Shown one piece after another: positions 44,335-55,863 of a stretch of DNA of 64,000 nt. The translations under genes and the position numbers were made by a program. The stretch is from Hippasteria phrygiana. Lineage: Eukaryota; Echinodermata; Asteroidea; Valvatida; Goniasteridae. Position 1 is the first letter of the stretch. Each line of letters begins with the position of its first letter. Where the stretch lies: positions 1,488,001-1,552,000 of the forward strand of contig JAZGUH010000005.1 in the NCBI GenBank assembly GCA_037893225.1, in the 5' to 3' direction. Below the pieces are notes generated by a model. It made no database searches, had not been told where the DNA came from, and saw only the letters and a list, made by a program, of their open reading frames with translations.

Positions 44335-44599
44335 TGGCAGCAGACATACCGGTCCTTTTACATTGTTCTCAACAGTCGTGCGCATGCTCAGAACTACTCG
44401 CGTATGCTCAGGCGCGAATTGGTTCGGTTGCTTCTTGTCGGTGAATTTATTTGGGAATTTGAAAGAGGCGAAAATTACGCATCATAATGAAATCCTCAAA
44501 TCTCCAAAGTGATTAAACAAAGTGAAACAACAGAACCAGTTTTCGGTTATGACCGCCAAAACGCACCCACAGCAAAAGGACCGGTATGTCTGCTGCCAC
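44335..44599. repeat. inverted repeat of a dispersed element
   Basis: gtggcagcagacataccgg (left) pairs with ccggtatgtctgctgccac (right). The same block occurs in the repeat at 885-1260. Confidence 0.7.
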
Positions 44600-44840
44600 T
44601 AGCGTCTCGAAAGTCTCCCATTCCTGGCTCGCCCTTCTGTAAAGCATCCTAGCTATTTGAACACACTAAAGGTGTGTAATCTTAAGACTACGGGTTCTGT
44701 ATTGTTAAACAAGTAACGTCCGTTGAACGTTCGTAAAATAAAAATACATTTTTCTGTGTGCGCCCAAAACACCACCACTGTTACCACCACCTAACCATCA
44801 TCAAGTTCTTCTCTTGAAGTCACAGGCCCCCATAGATTGT

Positions 44841-46418
44841 TCAAGTTTGAATCACTGCGTATATTGTCTTTTCTGGATTTGCGGGTGGGCCTGTGTTGCT
44901 CGTGGCTGTGCCTGGTGTGTTCAGGTCCAGATCGGCGTACACCAGCCCAAAATCATCTTTCACGGGTTCCTCAACTGATACAGCGCTGTACTCACTCTCG
45001 GTGACGTCTTCGCTCTTTCTGGTCTTGGCTTTGTCCGGCTGAGAGTAGAGTGGGATGTCTTGGGGATGTGCCGGCGGTCTTTTGGCGTTCCCTGACCCTT
45101 GCTTGTCTTGTTCGGTGTGCCCTGGCAGAGTTCTGTCTTCGGTCTTTCCTGCCGTTCCAGCGCCCGGGGTACGGCCGTTTCGTTTTGATCCGGAAACTTC
45201 ATCATAATCATCCTCTATGTCGCGAAGGTTGTACCCGTCCTTCGGATCAATGGGAATCTTGGACTTTTTCTGCTGTTTCCTTCGCCACAGGAAAATGAGA
45301 ATAACGAGAATCACCACTACAGTTAGAACCATCACCACGACAACGATGGGTACAACAGGTGAAGTTGATGGTTGGCTCGTGGGGCCTGGAACCTCTTGCG
45401 AACCCACAATCTCGGTTGTACCCTCCCGCTTAGAAACTTCAACCCTTGCTGTGGCATTGGCAGACAGCCCAGATGGTACACTGACTGTGCATAGCAATTC
45501 AAGATTCTCCATCACTGCTATCTCCAAAGAGCGACCATCCTGAGATAATGTGTACCTCGCGGGGGGTAGAATTTCTCCAGTGTCCTTATTTGTCACTATC
45601 CATATGTAAATGGCAATCCTAGGCACACCCTCTCCGTAGCATTCGAAGGATACTTGAGACCCCTCCTCAACCCTGGGTACTGCTGGTAGGATGGTGGCAT
45701 TTGGTAAGATGCGCAGAGGCATCACGGAGCAGCTACGCGACTTATCCAAGGCAGGTGTGGTCATGATGCAAGTAAATGACACACCGTTATCTTCTGCAAT
45801 GATGCGGTATGCATGAGTGATTGTTCGAGTAGAAATAGCCAACCTTTCATCTGCCCTGTAATATGTGATGTTTGGAAGAGGTTTTCCACCCTGTGAATTA
45901 CAGTAAAGATTCACAGTCTGTCCCACAGCCCCTGGTGCAGGCGATATACTTGTACTGCACCATGGTGACGATGAGCTTGGTGGAACCAGTACTGTTAATT
46001 CTGCAGCTGTGCCAGCAATTACTAGAGATTCACCGCTAGCCCGTGCATATTGACAAGAATACGTCCCTTCATCAGCTTCTCGCACATTCTGAATCATCAG
46101 TGAAAACTCTTCCTGCTCCTCATCACCGACAATGGACAGTCGACTTATTAAGTCTCCAGACAGAGGTGTACTTCTGCCAACCTCCCGGCCAATGCTAAGA
46201 TACCTCTCCGTTACTCCCTGTGTGTAATACCAGTAGATAATATAATCACCAACATTTCTCAAGTCACAAACAAAAGTGACAGTATCTCCTTCGCGAACAG
46301 CAGCATCCTGTGGCCCCCTAGCTACGTCTGGTTGTGATTGGCTCCAACCAATCATCAAAAGAAGGCAGACACACCGAAGAGCGGACGAACGAACGAAACT
46401 CCCGCCGATGGGAAACAT
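44841..46418 (-). CDS. IgSF inhibitory receptor-like protein 3 (3 Ig, TM, YxxP, ITIM + ITSM), intronless
   Basis: Seen: single-exon 525-residue ORF, the shortest copy. Signal peptide 1-29, nearly identical to that of the neighbour at 38432-40096. Ig1 Cys51-Cys122 with Trp63; Ig2 cysteines 154, 173, 217, 230; Ig3 Cys260-Cys310 with Trp273. TM about 354-377 then WRRKQQKKSK. Tail: one YSQP site (Tyr458), EYSAV (477), ITIM LVYADL (494), ITSM TIYAVI (520), five residues remaining after Tyr520. Compared with the neighbour, the tail lacks the block carrying the YAKP site between GSGNAK and PPAH, which explains the shorter length. Additional acidic tyrosine at DDYDEV near 405. Inference: same inhibitory role with reduced YxxP docking capacity. 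Ligand unknown. Confidence 0.92.
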   Translation of the reverse strand: MFPIGGSFVRSSALRCVCLLLMIGWSQSQPDVARGPQDAAVREGDTVTFVCDLRNVGDYIIYWYYTQGVTERYLSIGREVGRSTPLSGDLISRLSIVGDEEQEEFSLMIQNVREADEGTYSCQYARASGESLVIAGTAAELTVLVPPSSSSPWCSTSISPAPGAVGQTVNLYCNSQGGKPLPNITYYRADERLAISTRTITHAYRIIAEDNGVSFTCIMTTPALDKSRSCSVMPLRILPNATILPAVPRVEEGSQVSFECYGEGVPRIAIYIWIVTNKDTGEILPPARYTLSQDGRSLEIAVMENLELLCTVSVPSGLSANATARVEVSKREGTTEIVGSQEVPGPTSQPSTSPVVPIVVVVMVLTVVVILVILIFLWRRKQQKKSKIPIDPKDGYNLRDIEDDYDEVSGSKRNGRTPGAGTAGKTEDRTLPGHTEQDKQGSGNAKRPPAHPQDIPLYSQPDKAKTRKSEDVTESEYSAVSVEEPVKDDFGLVYADLDLNTPGTATSNTGPPANPEKTIYAVIQT

Positions 46419-46622
46419 GATAGTTCTCCCAGTGAACTACCGGTACTGAAAGAGATATGCGGAAAGTTATCAGACTCGCGTCAGGCATACAATCACTCCA
46501 GCAACTCGTTATGTAGAGTTTTTACAGTCCAGTAGCCTGTTCGTTCCCTCTCTTTGCTGTTACACAGGAGACAGGGTACGGTAATATTTCATATAAAAAG
46601 CTCCCAGTGTAACCAAACTCAG

Positions 46623-46630
46623 CTTTATAA
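46623..46630 (-). promoter_or_regulatory. TATA-like box of receptor 3
   Basis: Minus strand reads TTTATAAAG about 205 bases before the ATG. Flanking sequence aligns with the receptor 2 promoter: GGTTACAC follows it, and a TCGAxAGTGTCA element (plus-strand 46649-46662) precedes it, as at 40259-40273. Confidence 0.5.
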
Positions 46631-49600
46631 ACTAGAGATTGTGATCCTATGACACTTTCGAAAGAGCATCCTTGTTGTTTGCAGTTGTGTATACAGCATT
46701 GATTGTGTGTACAATTTATTTCCATACATTGCAATGCTCCGGATAACCTTTGTCACTCGTTTCTGCTATTCACTTCCTGGATGGATGCCATTGTGCCAGG
46801 CAGTCATGCATGCGTACGTCATTGTATGCGTTCAGGCGTAAGAGGAAGTTGTTTTCGGTGTATACAAGTTTTCCTCATGTGCATGCACTGGATATTGTTT
46901 TCCTTATAAGTACAGGCCAAGCAAAATTCAACGCCAGTCAGACAAGAACCACAGATTTGAGAGAGATTACGATCATGGGTGTAAATCCCGGAGGGTGAGG
47001 GTATTTATCCCCCACACTATTTGACCAGAGGGGGATGAGCCATTGGATCACCCCTCCCTCGCCAGGTTTGTGTGGTAACAAAAAAATGCCGATTTCGGTG
47101 TTTCGTGTAACTTTCCAACAGTCAAAATTTATAAAAAACGAAGAACAAACAGTACACAAGCTTTCACCGTTGTGTTGTCAGGCTTAGGGACATAGGAGTG
47201 CAAGTTTGCATTAGATGTGCACAGCCTACACGCGGTGACCAGACACAAATTCTGCTCGATGCATTTCAAAATTCTGCTAGTCTAAGATTTGACAAACATA
47301 ATGCTAAATAGCTAATATAATTACTCGAAATAAGCACTCATGCAGATGTAGACCTGATAATATATTTACAAAAATTCTTTGTTAAAAAAAGTTAAAACAT
47401 TTCCCAAAAGGATTGTCTGGTATAAGTTCCATGTTTTTTCCAAAAAATCTGCCCGATTTTGCAGAACGTCTGGTAAAATGGTCACTCTACATTTTATCAT
47501 GTATATTTGTATCATGAACAGCACAGTATTCACCCCCCCCCCCCCCCCCACCTTCGAATTTTTTTTGGCCGGCCGGTTTTTGGTCATACCCAATTACCCC
47601 CTACTCGCCAACACGGATTTACGCCACTGGTTATAAGATATAGAAATAGGTGCGGGCCACGGATATTAGGAATGTCAACAGTGAGCGGGAAAAGTAGCCC
47701 ATCTTTGAAAAATGATGAACCATGCATCACAATTCTCTCCGTTTTATTGTTATTATTTCACGTTGAATTTTATTGTTTAATGTTTATGGTAATATTTTAC
47801 TTTTATGTCATTATTGACGTTATACTTTGTTTAGTTTTAGTTGTGTTATTATTTGTCCTTAATTACAGTGTAATCTTAGTTGTTATTTTCATAGATAGTG
47901 GGATTAAGGAAAATGATAAAGAAATGATGGAGAGATCCCGTTTTTCTGCCAATGAGGGCACGTCCAAAATAACTTAACCAAACCATTTCTCCCTATTATT
48001 ATTGAGAAATCCTGCTTAAAGTTTTGTGTATGAATATTAAAGCCCGATCAGTAAGCTTCCTTTGGGTACAAAATCATCCATAAAACCCATGATTATGGTG
48101 CGTTATTGACTTTTCAGCTATCTATCGGGGTTTGTCCCTGACATCACCGCAGCATGTACGGCTGGTTGTTTTCAGCAAAGCATAAAAATAAATTCTACAA
48201 ATTACTTTGGCCCATCTCTGTTTTCACTTCTATTTCAGTTGTCAGTGTTAAAGTAACATGCTTAATGCCCAAATTCAAAGCAATTCCTTATCTTATGCGT
48301 GTATACCCTGCACAGTTCAGCTTTGCAAATATACTCCTAATAGTAATACATTGTAATACGTCCGACACCAGCCCAACTTGACAAAGTCCAGAAGCACTAA
48401 AGTTAATAATTCGCCACTAACTTGGGTGAATACGACGGTTTTGTGACGACTCGGCGTCTGACTCGGGTTTTCGGCCGTTAACTTTTAAAATGATAAACGC
48501 AAGTTTTCTTAGCAATATCACATCATATCATGCGAATTTCACATAAGGCCCGTCTGCGCAGTTCCAGGTTGAAAGCGAGGCTCTGAGTACTAATTAGACA
48601 GTGCTTTTCAACAAATTCATCCGTGACGATGACAATAGATAACAGATTGCGTAATAAAATAAGTCAGCTCCCTCGCACATCGACCATGAAAGAATAAAAG
48701 GGAACGAGCGGGGAAAAAGGTGGACATGCCAGCAACGCATATAAACTTTTGCTAAATAAATTGGAGATGACTTAGGCAATATTTGACGGTGGTGACTATT
48801 TTGCCTTTTTGAGAAGAGGGTTAGCTTTTGTAGTCTTCTTGGATGATTTTTTTTCATGACGTCACCTCAGAGCAATCTGCAGGACATGGAAATGTAAAAA
48901 TCCTCACCAAGCAGTCATATTAAAAAAGGGACGAATTTAAAGTTTTGTTGTTTTGTTTTAACAAGATTGCATTGTAGTTTTACGGGACAAGAGAGTGAAA
49001 TCATGTTGTACATCGTTTGTTGAATTGTACAACTGTCAATGGGCATTTGTAATTAGATTTCGTTTAGTTCGTGATATCACTAAACACAACTACAGTATGA
49101 AATAGCATTACAAACTGCAAAACATATGACTTTATTTCAAGGCAATTTAGCTGCAAGGTACTTCTTACACTGAGCAAATTCATTCCTAAGTGTCCATCAC
49201 TAAATTTCTTTATAATTATAAGCTTTGTTCAAATTATCTGCATCATTTAAGCATTTAGTTCAATCCAAATTAAAAATATATTTCAGAAATACCTGTATAC
49301 ACACTGTATTTTTGTACAGCGTGTATCAGCTGAACGGTTGCCCAAGACATGGGCGCCTTTCTCAAACCATTCAACAGTGAGCGCTGTTACAAAACTGTTC
49401 ATCATTTACATCTCAATATAGCTACAGTTCAATGCAGCATTACGGTACATTACTGGTTCGTCAGGACCTGAACATAAATATGTACAGATTATTTACTCAT
49501 TTGTAAGATTGTCCATACTACTTTGATTATTACATGCTTAATTCAAATTATTATCAAGTTGAGTTGCTCACTAAAAAAGTAAAATGCATAATTATTTTAA

Positions 49601-50904
49601 GCATGTAAAATTAGACCAACAATATTTTAAATTTCAAAAGACGTTGCAATGCATTTCCGCCTCTGAAATATTTATACTTTTTCGGTATCCACTTTTTAAA
49701 AATGTTTTGCCGTTCGGCTGACAAGGTTTTTATTTGTTTGTTCAACATGCACAAATCCGAATTGTTCATAAGATAGTATTTATGAGCACCCTCAATTTTT
49801 GAACATTTTTTAATGTAAGTTCGCCACGAACAAAGCTAAAAGTCGCTCGAGGAACGGAGCTGCGAAAGAAAAAGAAAGAAAGATGTCAGAGAAAACACTC
49901 AAAGATGGCAGAGGTAGGACATTAAGATTCCTCTTGAAGCAGGAAAGCTCGTAAGATGAAGGGAAACATGCACCAAGCAAATAATTCCATAGAAAAAAAA
50001 ATATTTTAATTTAAAAAAAAAATGTTTTCAATATATAGTTCTTAGACCAAGTTCCACACGCCCTTGGTTGTGTGCCTTTTTAAGCCCCGCCCCGTTTGGT
50101 TGTGTAATATTATGCCTGGTCTGTTTAGTGTCGTTGTTGTTTATGTCAACAATTGGTATAATGATCATAGGCCTACTCCCCAAACACCCCCTCCCCATTA
50201 TCTCGGCGGTAGGTTCCAGCCCACCAAGACAATCACAATGTTAATGTCCGTGAGCAAGGCACTGAGCCGCAATCAGTGCCTCCATCCAAATGCCAATTTC
50301 ATGAGCTGCTTACCAGACAACTGTGCTTAGCACGGGGGAGTTTTACTAAGCAGTTTTGTTTAGCATTGTTTGTATAGCTGATTGCGTGATAGTTTTCATG
50401 AGCAATAATTACATGAGCTCATTATTATGCGAATTGCGAAGCCGTGGTTGCCCAAGGATACTTATGTCTCGTCACCTTCAAAGATTTTCCCTTGACATTG
50501 ATATAGCCGCATGCGTTTAGCCACTAAGGTATTTAGTGAATTCTTTTTCACAACCATTTTGTACAGCTAAAAAAGCGTTGTTACAGCGCTCTCAGTCGGC
50601 CAAAATATAGCTTATTCCTGGATTGCTCGTAAGGAGAAATTAATGGTTTTGTCAGTTAAGAAAAGTGTATAAAAAGGTGTTTAAATCCAATGCTACTTTC
50701 ATTGTTAAAGGTAATATAAAACATTTGCAAACATCAAAAAACAAAACTATTGATTTATCATGAAATAACTTATTTGACTGTAAGTGAACAATAGTCTCAG
50801 ACATCTCAGAAATCATGGAACCTGGTGTGCTGTCATTTTCAAGAAAAGTGGAATTTTTGTATCAATTTCCAGCGATGGTCGGCCGATCATCGTTGAAAAT
50901 AGTC

Positions 50905-50985
50905 TAGTTCCCCGACCTGATAATTCCCTGGCGTCTGCAAATTGCTCCGTTTTGTCTGAAGTAGGGTCAGGGAACCAGACTATAA
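50905..50985. repeat. dispersed repeat, inverted relative to 63608-63690
   Basis: The segment from agtctagttccccgacctg to gtagggtcagggaacc reads as the reverse complement of 63608-63690 with few changes. Confidence 0.75.
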
Positions 50986-51353
50986 TATATATTTTTCGGA
51001 AGGCCTCCCATTATGTTTTGTACACGATTTTCAATCGTGGACGTTCGGTCAATCGTGGACCCTTTGTCTACGCCCTATACCCTTTTGTCCCTAGTCCACG
51101 ATTGCCGGTATTTACATACTCACACATACTGTGATTTTTGTATCGCTATACACGTGAGGATATTCCTTTGTTTCCCTTTGATATAACCCATCCCCATAGA
51201 CTAACCACTAGTTTGCCTGTCCTCACATTTTCCCGAACAAAGAAAACAAATGTGAGGACACTTTTTTTCCCTTTGTTATACCCTCTTTTCTGTTCTCACT
51301 TTTAATGCGATACCATGACTCACACAACCACCACCAATAGGAACACGACATGT

Positions 51354-53057
51354 TCACGTGCGAATGGCTGCATATACAGTCTGTTCTGAGCCTTTATGTG
51401 GCTTCGTGTTGTCCATTGCTGTGTCCGTTGTGTCTAGGTCCAGATCGGCATAAAGAAGCCCAGAGTCTGCCTCCTCTGTGGGGTCCTCTTCCGGTACGGC
51501 ACTGTACTCGCTCTCATTCAAGCCCCTGGCCTTTTTGTCTGGTAGGGCGTACAGCGGGATGTCTTCGGGCGGGGTGGCGGGTCTCGCGGTGTTCTTAACG
51601 GCGTCTGGCTGGGTTCCGCCTGGCCTCTTGGCTCGCTTGTCGGGTTCTACTCTCGGTGACGGGTTCCCACTGTGATTCACTGGTTGGTCTAGCGGCTGGA
51701 ACTCCGTTAGTCCGTACAGGGGATTGTCAGTCAAATGGCTAGTATCTATCTCTGATCCCGCATCGGTCTGCTCAGCCGTTCCCGCGCCGTTTGTTTGGCT
51801 TGTTGGTCCCGGTGACGTGACTTCGTCCAAGTCGCTCCCGTGTTGGGCATTCGTTTTGTAGCCGCCATCAGTGGGAAGATTTGGCTTTCGGTGCCGTTTT
51901 CTTCGGCATAGACACAACACGATGATGACGAGTAACACTAGCGCCACAACCGCCGCTACCGCTACCACAAGTATGAGCACAGTATTCGACGATGTCGCCG
52001 GAGAATTAGTGGTGCTTGTTTGTACTGCTGACCCAGTAGAGTCCGGGAGATTATCGGTCGTCACATCCAGTTTCAGAACTTCAACTCTGGCTGTAGAATT
52101 ACCGGACAGCCCAGACGGCACACTGACTGTGCAGAGCAATTCAAGATTCTCCATCACTGCTATCTCCAAAGAGCTACCACTTTGAGTAACGGTGTACCTT
52201 TCTGGGGTTAAGATTTCTCTAGTATCAGCATTAGTTACTGTCCATCTGTAGTTGGCAATGCTAGGCAAGCCGTCTCCCCGACATTCAAATGATTTGTTGG
52301 AGCCCAACTCATCCACCCTGGATACTGCTGGTAGGATGGTGGCATTTGGTAAGATGCGCAGCGGCATCAGGGAACAGTTACGCGGCTCATCCAAGGCAAG
52401 TGTGGTCATGGAGCATGTGAAGATCACACCGTTGTCTTCTGCAGTAATGTCGTATCGGTGAGTGATTGTTCGACCAGGCCCAGCCAGCCGGTCACTACCC
52501 TTGTAGAGTGTGAGATCAGGAATGGGATTCCCACCTGACACACAGCAGTAGAGATGCACTTGATCACCCACTTTAACTGGTTCCATTGCCACGGCAGGGA
52601 TTACCTCACACTGAGGTGACTCTGGGTTGGGTGGAATCAAAACCACAAGCTGGGCTTGGCCAGCATTGCTGCGAATACTAGTCACAGATACAGCATACTG
52701 ACAGTAATAATCCCCACCATCAGCTTCCTGTACATTCTCAATCCTCAATGTGAACTCTTCTTGGTCCTCATCACCCGTAACGGAGAGACGGCTCTGCAGG
52801 TCTGGTAACAAATTTGTGTAAACTTGTCTGTTAATGGTAATATCTTTATTTCTCTCCTGATGAAACCAAAAAATCAAATAGTTAATAACATTTCCCAGGT
52901 CACACACAAACGTTACATTGTCCCTTAGAAATACAGCAGCATCCTGTGGCCCTTCATCTACAGAGATCTGTGCACAAACTTGGCGGCCAGTCATCAAAGA
53001 AAGAAGATACCACAGCAGAACCACAGCAAGGGAACGTTTCCAATCCATAAGAACCAT
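51354..53057 (-). CDS. IgSF inhibitory receptor-like protein 4 (3 Ig, TM, YxxP, ITIM + ITSM), intronless
   Basis: Seen: single-exon 567-residue ORF; Met1 and Met4 are both possible starts. Signal peptide 1-30 (ends VCAQ). Ig1 Cys52-Cys119 with Trp64; Ig2 has the family cysteines 150, 171, 215, 228 plus an extra Cys172; Ig3 Cys259-Cys309 with Trp272. TM about 360-384, followed by CRRKRHRK rather than WRRKQQ. Tail: PLYGLT (448, YxxP form lost), YALP (503), EYSAV (518), ITIM LLYADL (536), ITSM TVYAAI (562), five residues after Tyr562. Ig1 is strongly diverged from the other copies, whereas RILPNATILPAV and LELLCTVSVPSGLSG are shared exactly. A TATA-like box lies about 40 bases before the start codon. 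Inference: inhibitory receptor with a distinct ligand-binding domain. Confidence 0.91.
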   Translation of the reverse strand: MVLMDWKRSLAVVLLWYLLSLMTGRQVCAQISVDEGPQDAAVFLRDNVTFVCDLGNVINYLIFWFHQERNKDITINRQVYTNLLPDLQSRLSVTGDEDQEEFTLRIENVQEADGGDYYCQYAVSVTSIRSNAGQAQLVVLIPPNPESPQCEVIPAVAMEPVKVGDQVHLYCCVSGGNPIPDLTLYKGSDRLAGPGRTITHRYDITAEDNGVIFTCSMTTLALDEPRNCSLMPLRILPNATILPAVSRVDELGSNKSFECRGDGLPSIANYRWTVTNADTREILTPERYTVTQSGSSLEIAVMENLELLCTVSVPSGLSGNSTARVEVLKLDVTTDNLPDSTGSAVQTSTTNSPATSSNTVLILVVAVAAVVALVLLVIIVLCLCRRKRHRKPNLPTDGGYKTNAQHGSDLDEVTSPGPTSQTNGAGTAEQTDAGSEIDTSHLTDNPLYGLTEFQPLDQPVNHSGNPSPRVEPDKRAKRPGGTQPDAVKNTARPATPPEDIPLYALPDKKARGLNESEYSAVPEEDPTEEADSGLLYADLDLDTTDTAMDNTKPHKGSEQTVYAAIRT

Positions 53058-53096
53058 TTTGGTTGAACCAGCGAATGTCCGAAAAAAAATCTAAGG

Positions 53097-53104
53097 TTTT
53101 TATA
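53097..53104 (-). promoter_or_regulatory. TATA-like box of receptor 4
   Basis: Minus strand reads TGTATAAAAACC, ending about 40 bases before the start codon. That would place transcription initiation very near the ATG and leave a short leader. Confidence 0.5.
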
Positions 53105-53206
53105 CACACAACGAGGGTCCATTAAATGGCGATTCAACCAGTGCACGCACAATTCTGATACCTTTAGCAAACTCAAGGGAAGCTTACTCGACAGCTAGTT
53201 GTGACA

Positions 53207-53216
53207 TTTCGATTTC
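53207..53216 (-). promoter_or_regulatory. IRF/ISRE-like site upstream of receptor 4
   Basis: Minus strand reads GAAATCGAAA, fitting the GAAANNGAAA interferon-regulatory-factor consensus, about 150 bases before the ATG and immediately followed by TGTCA, the same trinucleotide context seen in the shared element of receptors 2 and 3. Function is inferred only. Confidence 0.3.
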
Positions 53217-54401
53217 AAAGAATGGCAGTATCCGTTTTGCAATAAAAAAAAAAATATCGATTTGGTTCATTTCGCACGCGCATTAGGTATGAGGAAGAAA
53301 AGTGTGTGCAACTAGTTGTTCGGCTCCCCAAGGACGACCAAGCCATTGACACAGCCCACGCGGAAATGCCGGCACGTTTGTTGTACATGTACTTTTCCTG
53401 ACACAACCTTTGACTTCACAACCCGGGTGCATTTTGCTTTTGAAATACTGCTGTACGTGGCGGCCTCATTACACAGCGGTAATTAGAGAGGGCTGCGACA
53501 TGACAGGTCCCCAAAGCTGGGCCAAACATGGCAGATTATGCAGCAGTGCCCATGAACAGTAAGCCATTGTTTTGTAGACCATTATTGCCATCATGCATAT
53601 TCATGATTAAGTTATTTAGCATCGCACGAGGGCGCTAGATATAGTGACGTCTTCAGACAACTGTAAAAAGTTGCAAGTGCACAGAAACACTCTGGCAATT
53701 CTGGACTATGAAAAGAAAATCGCGAACAGTATAAAATATTTGCCACATTCTCCACTGTGAATAATAGTGAGCAGCCATCTTTGGTCCATAGTCTGGAGTT
53801 GTCGTAGCAGTTCCACCAAGCTGCTCTGTAGTTAATCACATCAGTGGTAATTTTCATGACTTTATGTATTTGGTAGTATGGTGGTCGGAAATATCCAATT
53901 TAATTTTACCAACTTTCCTAATTTATTAGTCTCAGTGTGACTTCAGACTGCGTATTTCTAAGTTTGATAATTCATGTAACTGTATTTGTATTCCCCCATG
54001 TTGTAATTATGTCAGACTCGCACTTAACTTGGTGTGCTTTCTGTGCCCCCTTTATCTCTGCACTGTTTTGCATGTTCAGTCCTACTTTTGTTCGTGGCTC
54101 AATTTTCCATGATGATACTTTTTGGATGCAAGACATTCTTTTACTGGTTTCTTTGAGTTGGCAATAAAGTCAGACGAATGAGATTAAATTATTCAAATGT
54201 ATGTAAAGTGAATTATACACAGACCGTCCGCGGCCCATATGCTGTCACTATTTGTTGGCCTATATTTAAAGGAACTTCGTGCATGATACCACGACTCGTC
54301 GATATACTCAAAATAAACAGGTTAATGTAATGTGTAGCACATCTGCTCCCTTCGTACTGTAGATGGCGCCACATGGACTAGCAAGAGGTATAACACTATG
54401 A

Positions 54402-55158
54402 ACCCCTTGGATGTGATTTCCTATTCAGAATGGACAGGAGGATTAACCCTGCGAGCTGCCGCTTGGAGATTTCGGAAGGCACATTTTTTTCTTGTTCTAA
54501 TTTCCGTATGAAGCCGTCGGTCTATTCCATTCATATTTTTTGAAATCTTCAATGATACATTGTATTTTGAAGTGGTATAGTCGCTTTTCAAGAAGGAGTT
54601 CACTTGGGGACACCCCAGTCATGAGAAACCTGGGCCCCAGCCAAAAGCCCATTCAGTTGTGCAAAAACCATGCGAGGAGCCACGTGGTGATTTCGGAAGG
54701 CACATTTTTTCTTTTTCTAAAATTAGTGATAAACAACATGCATATTTCCAGAATGATTAAATCTTTTGTGTGTATGTCCAAAGGACCCCTATTCATCTAT
54801 TTAGACCATTAGAGAAAAGATTGTGTGCACAAAACATTGTTATTAACGGCGCGTAAACAAAGGTGCCTTCCAAAATCACCCCATGGAAGAAGCGCGTGAT
54901 TTTTGTGCACGCGCAGCTCGCAGGGGGGTTAAGAGAATGTGATTTTAACAATAAGGGTCGAAAATCACACCAAGAGTCCAGAATCACAATGAGGTTTAAG
55001 TTGTTAAACCCAGAAGTCACAATGTACTCTTTCTCAGGGTGGGATAATAGTTCAGATGTGATTTTAAGTAGAGTAGGATGTGATTTTGGACCCTCATTGT
55101 TCAAATCACATCCTCTTAATCCTCGTGTCCATTTTGAATAGGAAATCACATCCAAGGG
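54402..55158. mobile_element. palindromic MITE (atgtgatttt family), copy 2, interrupted
   Basis: Ends ccccttggatgtgatttcc and ggaaatcacatccaaggg are inverted repeats and continue inward for well over 80 bases. The left arm is split by the insertion at 54443-54932; the right arm is continuous. Confidence 0.9.
54443..54932. mobile_element. TTAA-flanked MITE inserted in the palindromic element
   Basis: Bounded by TTAA on both sides (54443-54446 and 54929-54932). Termini ccctgcgagctgc and gcagctcgcaggg are inverted repeats. Deleting it with one TTAA restores ggattaagagaatgtgattt, matching the uninterrupted opposite arm. TTAA duplication is the hallmark of piggyBac-type transposition. Confidence 0.92.
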
Positions 55159-55403
55159 ATTCACATTATAATGTACCTTGGTGTGCTTGTTTAGCTTGCT
55201 GAAATCAAAATACGCACTTGCGTTTTTGGTGGTCTTACGGATGCAATTTGCACGAAGACGACAGCATTTCAGATGGAAATAGTTCTCATGATTGGTACTG
55301 GTGCCATCGTTATAAATAGCAAACTTTCAGATTGAAAACTTATTCATAAATGCCTCAGCGAGTTTCACTATCCCAATTGGTCGAGAGCCTGTCACGTGGG
55401 TGT

Positions 55404-55863
55404 GTTTAAACGGTTGTTTAAACATGGCTAGAAGTTGTTTAAACACGGCGCGGTTTTAAACTTGTTTCCGGTGTCACACGAAATGTAGAGTCCTACAAAA
55501 TCTGGTCCATTTTATTGGTTGAACACTCGAGCGACCAGTCACTCTCCTAATAACGCAAGCGCAATACTACCGATGCGTCCGTATTTAGAGTCCATAATTT
55601 CACGCTACACCGGCACTGCTGCGTTCTACACCACCTGGCGAGCGCGTCGCGCGCGCGTCAATTTCCATATAAGGAAATGTTTACCACTACTCGCGCGTGG
55701 CACGAACCATTAAATAGCTGAAGGGGTGTTTTACAAACCAAGGTAACACACAAATTGAACAAAATCATTGGAAATTTATAATTTTCGGTGGTTTTTGCCT
55801 TCGGCTCGGGTCATTATCAAGCGCCCAGGCCCCAAGGCGGTTTTAAACGTACGTTTAAAACCG
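55404..55863. repeat. GTTTAAAC cluster and 26-bp perfect palindrome
   Basis: GTTTAAAC at 55404-55411, 55416-55423 and 55437-55444, ggttttaaac at 55452-55461, and a perfect palindrome centred on cgtacg at 55838-55863 using the same ggttttaaac half. Confidence 0.7.

Larger units (their letters stand above)
40097..44840. other. intergenic DNA between receptors 2 and 3
   Basis: Receptor 2 promoter at the left edge. Further elements: C run 42109-42130, MITE 42193-42433, gcacgatatg-family copy 42470-42665, inverted TTAA MITE 43093-43303, inverted repeat 44335-44599. No gene supported. Confidence 0.6.
46419..51353. other. intergenic DNA between receptors 3 and 4
   Basis: Receptor 3 promoter at the left edge; C run 47533-47549; dispersed repeat piece 50905-50985. 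A hydrophobic open frame at 47507-47977 looks like low-complexity translation. Nothing else supported. Confidence 0.6.

Noticed and set aside
47507..47977. Hydrophobic 156-codon frame as a membrane protein
   Set aside because: Starts inside a poly-C region and is a T-rich low-complexity translation; no family resemblance.
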